In this document: one piece after another, positions 47,912-62,165 of the stretch | How the letters are laid out: each line of letters begins with the position of its first letter | Numbering within the stretch: position 1 is the stretch's first letter | Origin: Reticulitermes speratus | Taxonomy: Eukaryota; Arthropoda; Insecta; Blattodea; Rhinotermitidae | Direction: 5' to 3' | DNA: 64,000 nucleotides | Assembly: GCA_021186555.1 (NCBI GenBank) | Contig: JAJKFL010000014.1 | Location: 21,769,033 to 21,833,032 of the forward strand | Position numbers and translations under genes: made by a program | The notes under the pieces: model-generated | The model's database searches: none | Told to the model about the DNA's origin: nothing | The model's input: the letters and a program-made list of their open reading frames with translations, nothing else

Positions 47912-50900
47912 AGCTTCAGTAATCCGCTTTCGAATAATAGGGACCTGCACGGAATATAAACGGGGAACTGTAACAACATTTAAGGAATTTTGGACCCCAT
48001 GTTTCCTCGTCTCGAACACTCAAGGAATATTAAATATTGAACTTAGTACAGACTGATTACCTGAGCAAATTACGTTATGCTTCACTGGCTTGGCGTTCTG
48101 TATGCATTACATTATTTTTAATACAAAAGCTTCTGCTCAAAGAGTAGCTGTAAGTAATATCTCATTTCCACTTACAACTTACTTTTAAGGCACCGTGGAG
48201 TGAAATTTTTATTTTGGTATAGGTAAACTAATCGAAACTTTAACATTCCATTAAATTTGATTTTTTGTTTGTTTTTAGTAAGTAAGTTATATACGCTACA
48301 TTTGGTACACTTCTTCCGGAATGAACTATGCCCGTGTAATTAGGAAGTGACAAATGGGTTCTGGAAATTGTTTCTTGGGATTGTACCAACAGACCCCGCC
48401 AGGGTTAAATTTGAGCAGTTATATAAAACTCGCTTTTAACGGCGTTATTGTCCGTGAGTGAGTTAGTATACAGAACTCTGAAACGTGTGTTGAAAAATGG
48501 AACCGTACTTATATGCGAGTACTTTATGCTGACACATATTAAGGCTAGGTGGATTGCATAAGTGTAAGTGAACGTCACATAAATTTGGGCCTAAGTGTAC
48601 TTACACTATGACCTTCTGTGTCGTGACATACGTGTACTCTACCAACACAGTGCACTGCGTGTGTCAACAGTGAAAATGGAGTTAGCATGTACCTACGAAA
48701 CTTCGGCACCCATCCAGCACACCACATTGTTCCAGAATCCAGAACGGCGGTATTCGAAATGTGTGTGTCGGAACCTTGGGGTTCCGCACGCTACTTTCAT
48801 TGTTTTACAACCAACTTTCCTTGATAGTGATATCGGTAAATGTAAAATTTATAACTTTTAATTCCATTTTTTATTTTTCTCCCCTTGCTTGTGCATAATC
48901 GGCGTTGGGTTTATTTTCAGTGTAAATCATCAATTATACAGTTCTGTTTTTAATATGTTGTCCTAAATATTTTATTTATTTAAACAAAGTTTTGTGTTTT
49001 AAAAAGTTTTCTTTCATTTTTGCACCAAAATAACACGTATGTTCCAGGGGTTCAGCGCAAATTCAGATTTAATCACAAGGGTTTCCAAAACAATATTTTA
49101 AAGACCATTGATCTGGAAGTCCGTTACGTGTATTGAAAATTTAAAATCTTGACCTTAGTACAATTCTTCATTTGCTCTGCATTGTGTACAAAGATTCAGT
49201 TCGCACCGCACAGAGAGCACATTGTGTGTTTCCATTAGAAAGTCCATCCTGTGATTGCTGTACGAGGAACTAGTCGTTTATTTTAAGAGCCGTAAGTAAC
49301 CCATAAATAATCCGTGTTCACTGACGAGAATTTCTTAGTGTTAGGGCAGGTGGCACATATTGTTACTTTACCACAAGGCTTTGAAAAGGTTACACTGAAC
49401 TATATGCATTTCTTCTGAGCTGGTATAGCGACATCGGTGCATACGTATTTTGGCAACAGATGAATACTGCGCATGCGTCATACTTCACACGGTGATAAAC
49501 ACGGAATTTAAAGTGCCTGCATGCGTATTTTAGCATACACTTGTTCTAGCTTCAATGATGTAGCTGGTGTTTGCAAGTTATTGAATCCTGTTTGTTTAAT
49601 ATGTCGTCACTTTTTCTGGTCTATATAACAAAGGCAGAAGTAAAAGGAATCACGGTTCAAGGGAATAATGATAGTCACTTTCTCACAGGCTCGCAGCGTG
49701 TAGTCTGCGGATTCACTTATTTCTCATTTACATCCTGTAATGAGTGGGGTCTTCTTTCTCTCTTGTTTGCACTTTGAGGTGTAAATTATAACACAGACTG
49801 ACCTGAGGTAATGTACGTCGCTTTGTTTCATATTACGTCATTCAATTTCAGGTATAAAACAAGAGCAGGAATAAGCAAGCCTTCCCTGAGGGAGATAGAC
49901 CAAATTTATAATAGTTACAAGACTGCTTATAACTTATTAAAAGTGTATTGTTACCACATTCATGCAGTTTGTCTGTTACTTGTATAAGATTTAGCTCAGT
50001 AGATTTAGTGACTACGAGCTGGGAGACCGTGGGATCAGGCCTTGATCTTCTGCACTAACAAGTCTTTCCTCAAACCTGCCTTGGGACCACTTCAGCCTCC
50101 TATCCGAGTGATTCCTTTTGAAGTATGGAAAACTCTTCTTTATTTCGAAAAATTTCGCAGAACCCCCACATACTTGTACCTTAAGACACCTTCAGTTGAG
50201 AAAACACATTGTGTCAAAAAAGAGAATAAGAACTCAGTAACCTTTTAAATTAACTCATATTTTTTCTATTACAGCAACAGGTACAACCATTTCAAAAGAG
50301 CAGTACATGCTAGACGTGCTATTTAGTTAGTCTACACAAACGAGAATTGCAGATTTCTTGGAAAAAATGCGGCCCACACGTTGCGACTCATCCTATCGAA
50401 TGGGTTTAAGACCTTTCCAAAGTAATGAAGCGGTTACAGGGTCAAATTTTTTTCACAACTCCAGACTTAATAGAAAATTGGAACATGTACAATTTCACAC
50501 CAATATGTTTTGACTTAAATCTTCCTCCGCAATCTTTGTGCGTGTTATTTTACACCACTCTCAGTATTTCACATTATCTCGTGTTGAATGGTAGTACTGT
50601 TTATGAATGATGAGTGGGAAAGTATTTTGAAGCAAGCTGTCTTGATCTAATCGAGGTATAACTCCAGCATTTTTCTGGAGGGACTGAGGGGAAAGGCGAT
50701 AATCCTCAGTTATAATAGCCAATGATCCGGTCGAAATTCGAACCAGACATCTCCCGAACAGAAGTCCAGAGCTTGACCGCTACTTTAATTAGTTCGGTGT
50801 ACCACCTTGATTTGAATGCAGGATAAACAGTCTCAGACTTCCATATTTGCTCTTATGGGAGCGCTTGGGCTGTGTTAATACGCACGTCGCTCTCAGAGAA

Positions 50901-52969
50901 TTTGCTCAATATGTAACACATAAACAAACAAGAAACTACGGTCTGGAGTTATATAAGCAATTGTTTAACTTCACCAGTGAGCATATAAACGCGTGTAAGG
51001 AGATGCATGCACGTAATACTCTACCAAGTGGAAAATTAGTGGAAACACTGAACCGGATTATAAATTCACTGTACCACGTGTATGTTAACCCGTAACACAC
51101 AGAAGCAAAACAAAGAGATGCCTCTTATTTTTAATGTCGATTCATATATATGGATAATGAAAACATGTATGTTCATAGATACCTGTAAGTAAATAAATAA
51201 GCTAAATAATGAATAACTCTATAGAACAGAGTCCTTGAGAAGGTAGATTTTGCTGAGCTGCTTTAGAAGTTGCTGTTTCTCTGGAATTCGAAGATTCGCT
51301 GTATTGTTTTCAAAGGAAATTTATTGGATCGTATCGTTAGGCAGCTTACTGTAGTTTACATGACCGCACCCTATTTCTGTAAAATCCTTTTTTATAGAAC
51401 ATAATCGAATTGCTTAAATATTATGCCTAATACTCGGTTTCAAAATAAGGTGTGTATTTTAACTTGTTTTTAAGTCGTTTATATTGTTGTATTACAAATT
51501 GTTCAATTACATTTTAGTCTGTTAGTCTATATGCATTTAAAAATTTGTTTTTCTTCCCCTTTGCCCAGTAACTTGATCCAAACCTTAATGCTTCTGGCTT
51601 ATGTTCGGAAGTTCCCGACTCTAACATCGGCCTGAAAATCAACTATCCTGATTGCTGTTTTCGTGGTTTTCTTCCGTCGCAATACATTTCCATAAATACC
51701 CCACGACCGCTTTTTTTACATACTTCCAGTTCTTACAAATTAGTATGTAATACTACAAAACACAAAGGGATGTCTGAGATGAAGTTACTGAATTGCAATT
51801 CTAATTTATACTTTAATCTACAATGTCTCATAAAACATATCATTCAAACATAAGCTAAAATTAAAATCCCAAATACGTCACCGGCAGCAAAATTTACTGA
51901 GGAAAGATTAAAGAACGAGGCATTTGTTACTTATTATTTATTTCATGAAACACAGTGGGATGTCTTCCTAAAGACCGCACGCTCAAACATACTCTTCCTC
52001 AATCGTAACGATGTTCTTAAAAAAAAAACCCCCTCGCTTCATTTCTTCCTCTTCACCTATTTTCACAATTAGTGTTATTTCCAACTCAACAGTTATTTTA
52101 TTTGATCTTAGTTTTGGCTTACTGGTCTTCGGGTCAATGGTTTTGATATAAATTTCCTTTTCCCTTTTGAAGTTGGTTTTCTTTTATATTAAAAAGTTCT
52201 AACCTATGTTGAAAACTCATCAGTTGATTTTCTATCCCCTCTGCTGCGTTCATCTGTTCTTGTGGTTTTTCGATTTACCAGTTTTCCATCCTTACGCCTG
52301 TTTCCTATTACGCCATTTGCAGTTTCACATCGGTTGCTAAGAAATTCCGGCAGGGAGCCCGAAAATCGTGCAATGCTCTTCATCAATCACAATCTCCTGA
52401 GAGTAAAACTTAAGTCGGTAGACCAGATTCCAGTCTCCTTGAACCTACTGAGATCCTTTGTTATGAAGTGACGAACAAGGCAATAACTACATTCTCTTCT
52501 AAGTAGGATCACGAAAAATGTAGTCCAAATTGTTTTGCAAATAGTCTGGAATTCTCTGTTTATCATGATTCATCACATTTCTTTAATTTTATTTCCAGTT
52601 CATTTCCAAGGGGAGTTTAGATTCATTGTTTTGCTTTATGCCTGACAGTTCAATACAAAAGTCACGTAGGTGCTGAGTGTCTCACCTTTATGGCAGTGTC
52701 CTTACTCTTGTTCCAGAGAATTGTAAATCGAATCCCAGCAGAGTATATCAGGGTTCTGTACGTCATTGCCTTCTGCATTATAAATATGTAACGCAATCAC
52801 GAAGGTTCTAATTTCTTATTCTGTGATACATTACTTTTAACTGCACACTTACCAGTTGAGGGTTATTATTCATCCAGGAATAATTTAATATCACCATTCT
52901 GAGTTTGACAAATTTGACAGACAATTAATGAAATTGTTAAACCCTTTGAACACCGACAGGAGGGGACGG

Positions 52970-52970
<1 letters not shown>
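47912..52970. other. Intergenic DNA, no gene seen
   Basis: Five kilobases without a supported gene. A plus-strand TATATAAAACTCGC near 48420 resembles a core promoter but leads to no recognisable exon. A tRNA-like TAGCTCAGTAGATTTAGTG near 49991 may be a SINE head relic. ORFs at 50042-51095 have no motif. Confidence 0.35.

Positions 52971-53007
<37 letters not shown>
52971..53007. repeat. (AAT)n microsatellite
   Basis: About twelve uninterrupted AAT units. Confidence 0.9.
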
Positions 53008-53009
<2 letters not shown>

Positions 53010-55482
53010 ATATTTTGAGTGGTACTGCGTTTAGAACAGGGGGAAAAATCTTCCTAAGGTTTTTCGTGCATTTCACACTCGCCCTCTTTCAAACGCAGGC
53101 CGGAGGCAAGATAGAAGCTTGGGGAAGTGAAGCAGTTAAAGGGATGGAAAATTGACCGTTTGAGTATGCAGCAGAGGAAAGAAGTTGAGACGCAATGGGG
53201 TTGAATATAAAAGCATCAAGGTTCATATTAATCTCATATATTGCTGATTTATTTTTAACTCCCCATTTCGCTGGCGACTGACCATTGTTGGGGAGGTCTA
53301 CAATATACCCAAGAATAACTGCTTAAGATTGTTGTGTTAACTGTTTGTCTAAAAACCCTTCTGAATTTATAATATATATATTGAATCACTGTGTATTTAT
53401 TTAGTAAGTTCTGCATATCTACAAAGGTTTTAAGTTATTAGTTTTGTCTCCGTAATTTACTATTATATATTTTAGTGGTTAATAAAAAGAAAATATTCAA
53501 ACTTAATGTAGATTTATTGAAATTCATATAGTTGCCCCTTTATCTTTGCATATTCACCCAAAGCATATTGGTCAGCCTCTTTGATATATAATCTATGTTT
53601 CCATTCAGAGTGAGCTTCTTTCTTGAACTTTTATTTAAAGTGTTTTCTGTACATTTTTATTCTGCTGTTCAGTTCTTATATCAAAATCCATTCCTGTGGT
53701 AGATATTCAAGGACAAAGTAATCGTTTTTCTAAGATTTGTGCCTGCTATGTACCTTTATAGGGAAAAACGAAACGTCGGCTTCAGAAGCTCTGTCGTGCT
53801 TTTGCTGGGGCTGGCTTTCATAATTGATATAATTACCGTCAAGGAGCAGAGTTTTTCTAGGGAAATTGTTTATCATACAGCTGCTCAAGAAATTCTCCAC
53901 CCTTGTATAGAAGCCGAAGATTCATTACTGTAACTTTGAAGCGATTTATCTCTTTCATGCTCTAGCAATTAATATTAAGTAAACACACGCTAATGTACGA
54001 TGCAATATGTTATTATCAACAGTATTATTTATTGTATTGCTTATTGAATGTTAATTAATTGCCTTGTCTACAAGAGCTCACCAACGGTCTGTATCCTCGC
54101 CCCCTGTCCCTTCACCGTCAATTTTGATACAGTTCTGCCCTCTGTGCCCTTGTCTCCAAAGTTTGCTCTTTCCTTCGCTTTGCCGAACAAAGCTCTATGT
54201 ACTTGCCATATTCCTGCTACGTCCATCTTGTACTGCTTGATTTGACCGCATTAATAGTATAGTTGAGGATTATAAATTATTAATCTCATATTTACGTGAG
54301 TTTTCTTGTTATTTGTTACCTCCACATTTTAGGTTCAAATGTTATCCTCGGTTAGTAACTGACTTTTGAAAAACCTCCGTCTGTGTTTTTCCTCAGGATG
54401 ATCTCACATAAAAGTTAATGATACCTCGAAGCAAAGTCTAAGCAAGTAGCAGTCACCTCTTGGTGGAATTCACTGAAATGCACAGAGGGGCTAAGGGAGT
54501 TCACACATGGCATAAGTAAAACCTTCGTCTCCGAACTCACGGCTGCATAAACCCTACTGTTGCAAGATGTAATTTTCTTTTGTCAGAATTATAGAACTTT
54601 CTATATGTTGTGTTTATGCGAAAGTACACTGAGAATTATGCAGTATGTGTTTAGGAAATCGTCCCTTTTGTTGATGAAATATTAATTTTGGGGTTTTCAT
54701 AATGACAGAAAAGAAACTGAGGTACGTTTTTGAACTTCACACATGTCACAATTGCTGGTAGTTCTGCTCTTGTGACATGTTTTACAATTTTTCCTTCAAG
54801 GAAGCCGTGACTTTTTTCCAACTTGAAGTTCATGATATATAAAAGACAAAACCTGTAATGTTGTTGTTCTTTGTACAGTGCGTTACTGAAGCTCGTTCTC
54901 AAGGTTCTTATATAACAACATGTATAATAACACGAGGAGTTCGAGAAGCAGTGTTTGTTCTTTTTGCAAACGAGCACTGTAACTGCGAATTAAGCTGTAA
55001 GTGCTTCCTATATGTGGCAATGAAGTTACTTGTTCCTGTGAAGACGTTCAGCGTAAAGAGAAATGAGCCAGAGGTAGGCGCGTGACAGAGAATAAAACAA
55101 AAGTGTAGGGAGATGGGGAATGAAAATGAAGAGAAGAGCTGAAGAAATGGAATTAAGTAAAGCCCATGTATTTGAACGATAAGAATCTAAATTATTATGT
55201 AACTTCCAAGGATGTTCGTTACTTGGAATCTGTTTTCATGTAATCAGAGTGACATTGCTACACTTTCCCTTTCGTTTCACTGACCCAGAGCGAGTAATCC
55301 TTTCTCTATGCTTCCTCCTGGTAAAGTATGGCTTTGTTCTGTGTCGTCTACCTCCTAATCGAGATTCACAGACTCTGTAACAAAAGTGCATGGGAAGTAG
55401 TCTGATATGACCCTATTACAATTGTTTGCTTTTTCTAGATACTAAATTTTTCCCTACTGAGTGGCTGGAAGAGATGCATGTG
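53008..55482. other. Intergenic DNA, no gene seen
   Basis: AT-rich. A short LINE-tail match (ACAAGAGCTCACCAACGG) lies at about 54070-54087 on the minus strand. No gene. Confidence 0.4.
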
Positions 55483-55565
55483 TCTGACTGACTGACTGAC
55501 AGACTAATTAACTAACTAACTAACTAACTGAATAACTATTTAGCTAAGTAAGTAAATAACTAACT
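55483..55565. repeat. (TGAC)n-(TAAC)n compound microsatellite
   Basis: TGAC units change into TAAC and then TAAG/TAAA variants over about 80 bases. Confidence 0.85.
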
Positions 55566-56557
55566 CCAAGAAATAGCGCCCTGCTTGTGAAGCTAATATT
55601 CACTCAGCATTTCAAATTTCCGTACTTTTAACAGAAGAATCCTTCACTGTGCTCACAATAACTTACCACCTGAAGTTTCGGGCCACACCTTATTAACGCC
55701 TGTTTCATTACTGTTTTTCCATTTATGTCTAGTTCTCAACTGTGGCTTCTTCTCGTAACCCCTTGAAGCGCAGTGGTGACTATATGTACCATCTGCTGTA
55801 AGATTAAAAACTATGTGTTTATGTATTTCATATGGTTCTCGCGATAGACAAAGATACAGCATTAACTGACTGGTTTTTAAAATGGAGATGCACTGTGCTT
55901 TATTGAGAAATAAACTGAATTTTACATGTAATTTAGACGAATGCCATTCTTCAGTGGTAAATATTTTCGGAATAAATTGTTGTGTCTATTTCTTCAATTC
56001 GTTCTACGCTTCCTTTCCAGGTTATTCCATTTCGGCTTTCTGAAACCCAGTTGAAAGTACAAAGTGCTTGTAGTGGGAATGTCAGAACTATAATTGCTGT
56101 CTAGATTCCTTGTTTTTACGATTAAAGTACTGTTCTGTCTATATAATATGAATGACAAATTTAAAAATTGTAAGGGGCCATGCTATTAATAACAAACAAA
56201 AAATATCACGGTTTGATGACCTTTCCTTCTTTTCGAGAACCGAAGATTTCACATTCATCGCGTGTATGAGATTTTGCTTCTTCCTCAAAGAACAGTAGGC
56301 CTGATGGTAATTACCGTATAGTGGCATGTGCCGGCCTTATGGTCATCAACACGAATTTTCCCAAATAACACCTACGAATAGCCAACTGACACACGTTCCT
56401 TTCTGTCTATCATTCGTGCGCATCCACGCATTTCTGTATAGGCGCCTCGTAACCAGAGCAGTTGATGCAGCATCGGTCAACAGTCAGGTCATAATAAGGC
56501 ATTATATGGCGTATAAATTTCACCCTGTAAGATACCATGAAGGCACAAAGGGGGAAT

Positions 56558-56785
56558 AGAGGTATAGGTGCAACCATTCTTAATCTCGGCGCTAGATGGT
56601 GTTGGGCGGGTGGTCAAGTCCACGCCCCGTCCGTTTTACTCTCAGGAAAGATCCCCGATACTCAATTTACATGAGGCTGGGTGGATGTCAGGGCCGGTCT
56701 GGACTAGTGTGAAGAAGACGGGATCGCTTGGTTCCACCGGGGTTCTAAGCCCGAACCGTCCAGCCTGTAGCGAAACGCTGTAATG
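56558..56785 (-). mobile_element. SINE family C
   Basis: On the minus strand a head CTACAGGCTGGACGGTTCGG is followed by GAGTAAAACGGACGGGGCG, GACTTGACCACCCGCCC, CATCTAGCGCCGAGATTAAG and GCCTTCATGGTATCTTACAG. The block order is the same as in the plus-strand copies. Confidence 0.65.
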
Positions 56786-56999
56786 GCTACTCTATCCCGG
56801 CCCACATATAGGGTACAAATGTCCTCCAAAACTGTATGTAGGAAAACCGGTAAATGTTTGTTTTATTATATTATACGGATAAACGTTTTGAAGAATATTG
56901 GGTGTACCAGGAAATGAAGTTTCTGGCGTTCGTTGTTTTATGGTTTTCAGGTGATTGGTTGTATTTATATTGACATTTTTTCTTTTTTGTTTTAAGATA

Positions 57000-57060
57000 T
57001 GTTGCAGTGAACCCCGTTGCCCTTTTAATAAGAGGCTAGTACGCTAACCACTGGATCCAG
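57000..57060 (-). mobile_element. tRNA-like SINE head relic
   Basis: The minus strand has CCAGTGGTTAGCGTACTAG (A-box-like) and CAACGGGGTTCACTGC (B-box-like), then an A-rich tail at 56970-57000. There is no longer body. Confidence 0.4.
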
Positions 57061-57154
57061 TAATAAGTGGCTAGATAGAGTACTAGCCTGGTGTTGAAAC
57101 GTATTCCGACCAGTTCCCAACTGTCTACACTAATCGTAAAATAAAATAATAAGA

Positions 57155-57347
57155 ACAAATAATCTGCCAGTGCGGTGACGGTAAATAATCTAGCAACACA
57201 GTAACTAAATACTCTAACAAGAAATGCAAATGTACTGAGTCGAAACACAACTTTATTTTACAGATAATAGAGTATAATTTGCCAGTAGAGTAACAGTACG
57301 TAATCTGTCAATACAGTAACTGTAAATAATCTACCAGTACTTTAAGA
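57155..57347. repeat. 26-base minisatellite
   Basis: Diverged 26-base units (57155-57180, 57181-57206, about 57272-57295, 57296-57321, 57322-57347) share GTAAATAATCTGCCAGTACAG with TAAC at the end. A decayed stretch interrupts the array at about 57210-57270. Confidence 0.7.
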
Positions 57348-60300
57348 ACCAGTGACATGAGGATTGATTTAAAAGGAACCTCCAAAATATTGTCTTTATG
57401 AAGTATGCTTGAGACTATGAACAGTTTCTAACATTATACCATGTGTGAAACAATTATTGCTTGGCAAAATTGTTTTCTTAATAATTTAATGTGTTGAATG
57501 ATCTGCAGCTCTTTGAACTGTATCAGTTTCTGACGTAATCAAAATGTGATGTACACTTACGCTACTACTCAACTGTTTCTCTCCAATATGAGTTGGTACT
57601 GTGTAGAAAAAATATGCATTAAGCTTATTACGTCGGATTCTATAAAAAGTTTAGCTTATCTTTGTAGCATGAACAAAGTTTGACCGTAAAGTACAAAAAG
57701 AACCAGAAGTTAAAGACTGCGACAGAGGTAAAGGTAATAAAAGTGCCAAGCAAAGGAGAGGGAAAATTTTAAATGCAAATCAAGGCACAGACCCTTAAAC
57801 AAGTTAGGGAGAATTTTTTACATATTTGAAGGAAAGGAGTTGGAGGGCATGGCGTAGCTTAAAGTTGCAAAACTTGAATAAGAAGTTTTATATTCATGCA
57901 CGACGAGGTCAAATGCCGTCTGTGTACTGACAAGGGTATCTGATTTTAGCCGAATATTAAAAACGTAGTCGAAAGTGTTAGTCTACCTATATTACGGGTG
58001 TGGCATCTTGCGACTCACTCGTAGCCTCACGAAGAGAAGAAAACATTTACATTAACTTGAAGAAAATATATTCTCTTATTTACGTAATATAGTATTTTTC
58101 TTTGCTTTGTCGCTTTGCATTGTCCAACGTGTCCGTTAGTAAATATTCCCCATAACAGAGAAATGAAACCAAATGTTGTTAAAAATTGGGTTGCAAGGTT
58201 GAAATTTATACAAATAATAACACAAGTAAAAATTATGATAGGAATAAGCTTATTACTTTTATGATTATCTCCTTATTTCTTTCAAGTATATATTTTGCTT
58301 ACGCATTTCTAGCTCGTGATGAGTATAATTCAGTTATGTTTATGTTTATGTTTAACCAAATAAATTCAAGATCAGAGTCTTGATGGTGAACATGGTAGTC
58401 GCTCAGCTGGTTAAGAAGTTCAACGAACCATCCTATTTAATGGAGACTACCACAAGACTCCTTCCTGAACCACATGAATTCTGTCTGTACATTTACACAC
58501 TTTAAACACTACCTCTTGTCTACGTCTGTGCACTCAAAGTGATCTCTCCATTTCAGATCTTTCGATACATTTTTGTATGAATCTCTCATCTTTCTCGTTC
58601 ATGTATGTGTATAGCCTATACCACCTTCCTTCATTCAGTCACCATAATGACGTCTTGTAAAGAGTGCAAGTTACGAAGCTCGTAATGACGTAGTGTGTTT
58701 CTTTTTGTGTCTTGGGCCCCATCATTCCCCCTCCTCAACATTTTGTTCGCAAGTAACCCAAATACTTGTTAGTTAATATCACAGTAATGTATTAAGTTTA
58801 AGTCACTGGCTGTATTCTTATCTGGTGTTGCCTATTTGAATCGCGGAGTTTTCTTATGTACTTGTATTTCACATCATGCTGATATCAAATCACTCATTGT
58901 ACGAGTATTTGAGTCTTGCGAAAGAGATAAAACACGAAAGCAGTAAATAAATTAATAACAGTTCGTGTATTCTAGTCTACATGGATCCTGATCCATCTTG
59001 TTAAAAATTATTACAGAACGAGTTTGTGGGATTTTTGAAGTGAAAACTGACCGCTGATAGGAATAACTTGAGTCATGAATTAGATATAACCGAGATGTAA
59101 CGACTCTTCGTACTCGTAGTGAATTGTCATAGATTCGCTTGTTCAGACGTTCCGTGAGACGCGTCTGTTTAAGCTCGAAGCGCTCTGAGTCCCTATCATC
59201 AATTGTAGATTACATCCCGAACAGACAATCTACTTTGCATATCAAGTGTTGTCTTCTCCGTGCAGTTTCCCCAGTCAAGAGGCACTAATTTATCACCCGC
59301 AGCTTTCGTGAGGAAACTCCACTCCGAGCAGCTTCGATTGCTTGGGGATGTCTGAATGTGCAGTGTGTTTAAATGGTAGAAGAAGCTGCTAATTCTCTTT
59401 AATGTAACCGACTTGGTGTTCTCTACGGAAGTACTATAACGGCCAGCGTACCTGAAGTTGCCTGTATATGTTTTGACTTCAATTTGTCGTACTTAAATGT
59501 ATCTGTCAGACTGTAACTTAGTAGGTTTACCGAAGAGGTTAATGTAGCAGTAACTTCCGCTTCTAATCTCGTCAGGCACACCTGCCATCCTGACGTATTT
59601 AGTTGTTTTTCTCAGTCCCTCCAGAAAAATAATGAGATACTGCCTTGATTATGCCACGATCACTTCCGTTCTTATCTGGTACATTTAATAATTCGTTAAT
59701 AATAATAAAATGCAACATTATAGGGTCGTAAATGCCGCTGTTATATTACAATAAACATAAAATAAGTTATTATGTTATCACGAACTTCAGACGATGAAGT
59801 TGGTATTCCGTCATTGCGACCCATATGTTATACATGTCAAGTGATTTCCTCCTTATTTAATTTTCTGCTATCATATTTTAAATCCTAAATTTAATGAAAG
59901 ATTATTTACTTGAAAACAGGGTAGTTTTTTAAAATGAATAATTTAATTTTTTACAGTTAGTTTTATTACTCTAAATTTTCTAGTAAGCTGGTGAATTATT
60001 GCGGTTCAAGTATGTCGGATCTCAATTTGAAGGTCACCTAGATGAAGTCTGGGTTCAGGGTATTGTGAAGCTTGTCGGAAATTTCCTACTCATACTCTGA
60101 CAAATGCCAATGCTATCCAATCAAGGTGAAAGGTAAATTTTTCCCGTTACCGAAGATATACAGTAGAATGGAAGTGTAGCTCGGCTTCATAACCTCGGCA
60201 GTACAGTAGAGGGAGGGCAGCTGTCAGTTGTGTCATCCGTGGCTGGAACCACTTGAATGGAACGATGGTTCCGGAATAGGTCGTGGAAAGACTATGACTA

Positions 60301-61794
60301 ATACTGTCCGGAACTGATTCACGGCACGTATGCCTAAACGCCACGCCGTAATAAAAAAAATAGGGAGAGGAGTGAAAGCTGCACAAATACTTCGTCGGTC
60401 CTACATGGCAGTTAATGTTCAGTTGAAGGCTTTTATCTGTTTATCCCTCATGGAAACAGCCTGTGGTATCTAGAGGAAGAAGGGAAGGCATCTGTACGTG
60501 AGGATATGGAGAAGGGCCACTGCTCCCGCCTGGAACTGAATAACGGTCCTCTGCCTACGTACCAAAACACGAAGATATATCTGAGACTGGAGAAAAGACT
60601 CCAAGCGTTTTTTCAGCATTAGTTTCACGTCAAATATTAGGCCAATGCTTCGGCCACTTTAGCACAAAGAACGAGGTCCGGGTGAAATATGGATGAGATA
60701 CTATGTCTTGAGTGGAGCGAAGAACTAAATCATACGCCTTCAGAAAATAAAACCCGATCCTCCAGCCCATAAGCAGTCCATTTACTCTGTGAGCAATTCC
60801 GGTACATATGCTCCAAAGATACTGTTTCTGTATCCGCCAGTTAAATTCGTGTCGTATTCAGCCTCTAACAAGAGCATGGGGAGTCACACTGCAGAAACAG
60901 AGACTCGCTTTGCCGTATGTCATCACAATAACAGTAAGCCTTGACTTTTAAAGCCGTTACAGAAGATGCCTGAGTGTGATCGGGTGCAGAACAGAGACTT
61001 TCGCTGAATGACAATGGCAAGTGTTTCTCAAGTGGGCGCTTACCTAATTAGCACGGAGCTGATCAATGTTCTCTACTGTAACAGGAGCTCTAGCTGGGAC
61101 TACTGCAAGTTGGGGCGGCTCGCTCTGTATTAGAGAGAACGCACTACGGTCGTTAAAAATGGGAAGAGGGTGGAATTGAGGGTGAAGGGTTGTAGGCAAT
61201 TAAATGTGAACAGAAAGTAACACAATTAGCCTGAAGATTTCAAGATCCCAACCGAAATGGGAGTTCATTCTGCTAGAAGTCAGACAGTGGAATGCAATGT
61301 TTCGTATTGTGTCTGAAATGTCCAATTCGTTTTTTTGTCATTTATTTAAGTTCAGATTTATGTTTCTGTTTCAGAATGCAATAAAGACGTTGTGCACAGA
61401 GAATAGGAAAAGCCGACATTAAGGCTTTAAAAGAAGAATTAGAAGAATATATTGCCGTTGAATAATTTCCAACAAAGGAGGTACAGAACCACATAACTAT
61501 TGAAAAACTAATTCCATTGGGCTTGTAAATATTAGAATGTGGATGGTCGATTAACTGACCAAGAAATTTGCCCTCTTTGATGGAACCGATGGGTCACTGT
61601 CGTACTCTCAAAGCCGGTTACTGAGCCCTATCGGAGCCAGTCTTACCCAGTTAAAACCCTGACAATCTCTTTCTGCAAGAGTTATTTTAATAATATCCTC
61701 TCATCTTCTGTGTCTGTTAAGCGGCTATTAATTTCCTTGGTCTTCGAAAATTCTGTATGTATTTGCTCATACCTCCACGTCTTCTGTGGCTGCG
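57348..61794. other. Intergenic DNA, no gene seen
   Basis: No supported gene. The block 60.1-61.3 kb is GC-richer than its surroundings but shows no domain, tRNA or repeat boundary that I can name. Confidence 0.35.
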
Positions 61795-61930
61795 AAGGGC
61801 TTTTTTTTCTGGGTTGGGGCAGTCCGGTTGTGAAGCTGACCATTCATCTCTATCTAGGGCTGAGGTTAAGAATGTGTGGGACTATACTTCCACTCTCCCA
61901 CAAGCCTTCATGCCGTGCACAGGGGCAAAT
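61795..61930 (+). mobile_element. SINE family C, 5'-truncated
   Basis: GTTGTGAAGCTGACCATTC, CTATCTAGGGCTGAGGTTAAG and CCTTCATGCCGTGCACAGGG follow the family order and give a clear 3' half. Confidence 0.65.
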
Positions 61931-62165
61931 TTATTAATATCTGAAGATATACACATTATGAAAATCCTCACATAACTTGATTCAGCCTCCTGTAAATGCC
62001 TTTGGGTTTCAATTTACGGACTGCTTTCTCCTACGAATTTTTTCTCAGACACACCCAGGCTTTCATTGTATTGAATGACCACGTTTTATAACCACATAAC
62101 GCTATAAATGTTGTGCTCGAACTTTTACATTTTGAGTATGCGAAGGTTGGTATAAGAGTCTGAAC

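Noticed and set aside
48420-48470. Plus-strand TATATAAAA promoter
   Set aside because: No coding exon or family match downstream; TATA-like strings are frequent in such AT-rich DNA.
55483-57347. CRISPR-like arrays
   Set aside because: Repeats here are simple microsatellites and a diverged minisatellite in eukaryotic DNA, without regular spacers.
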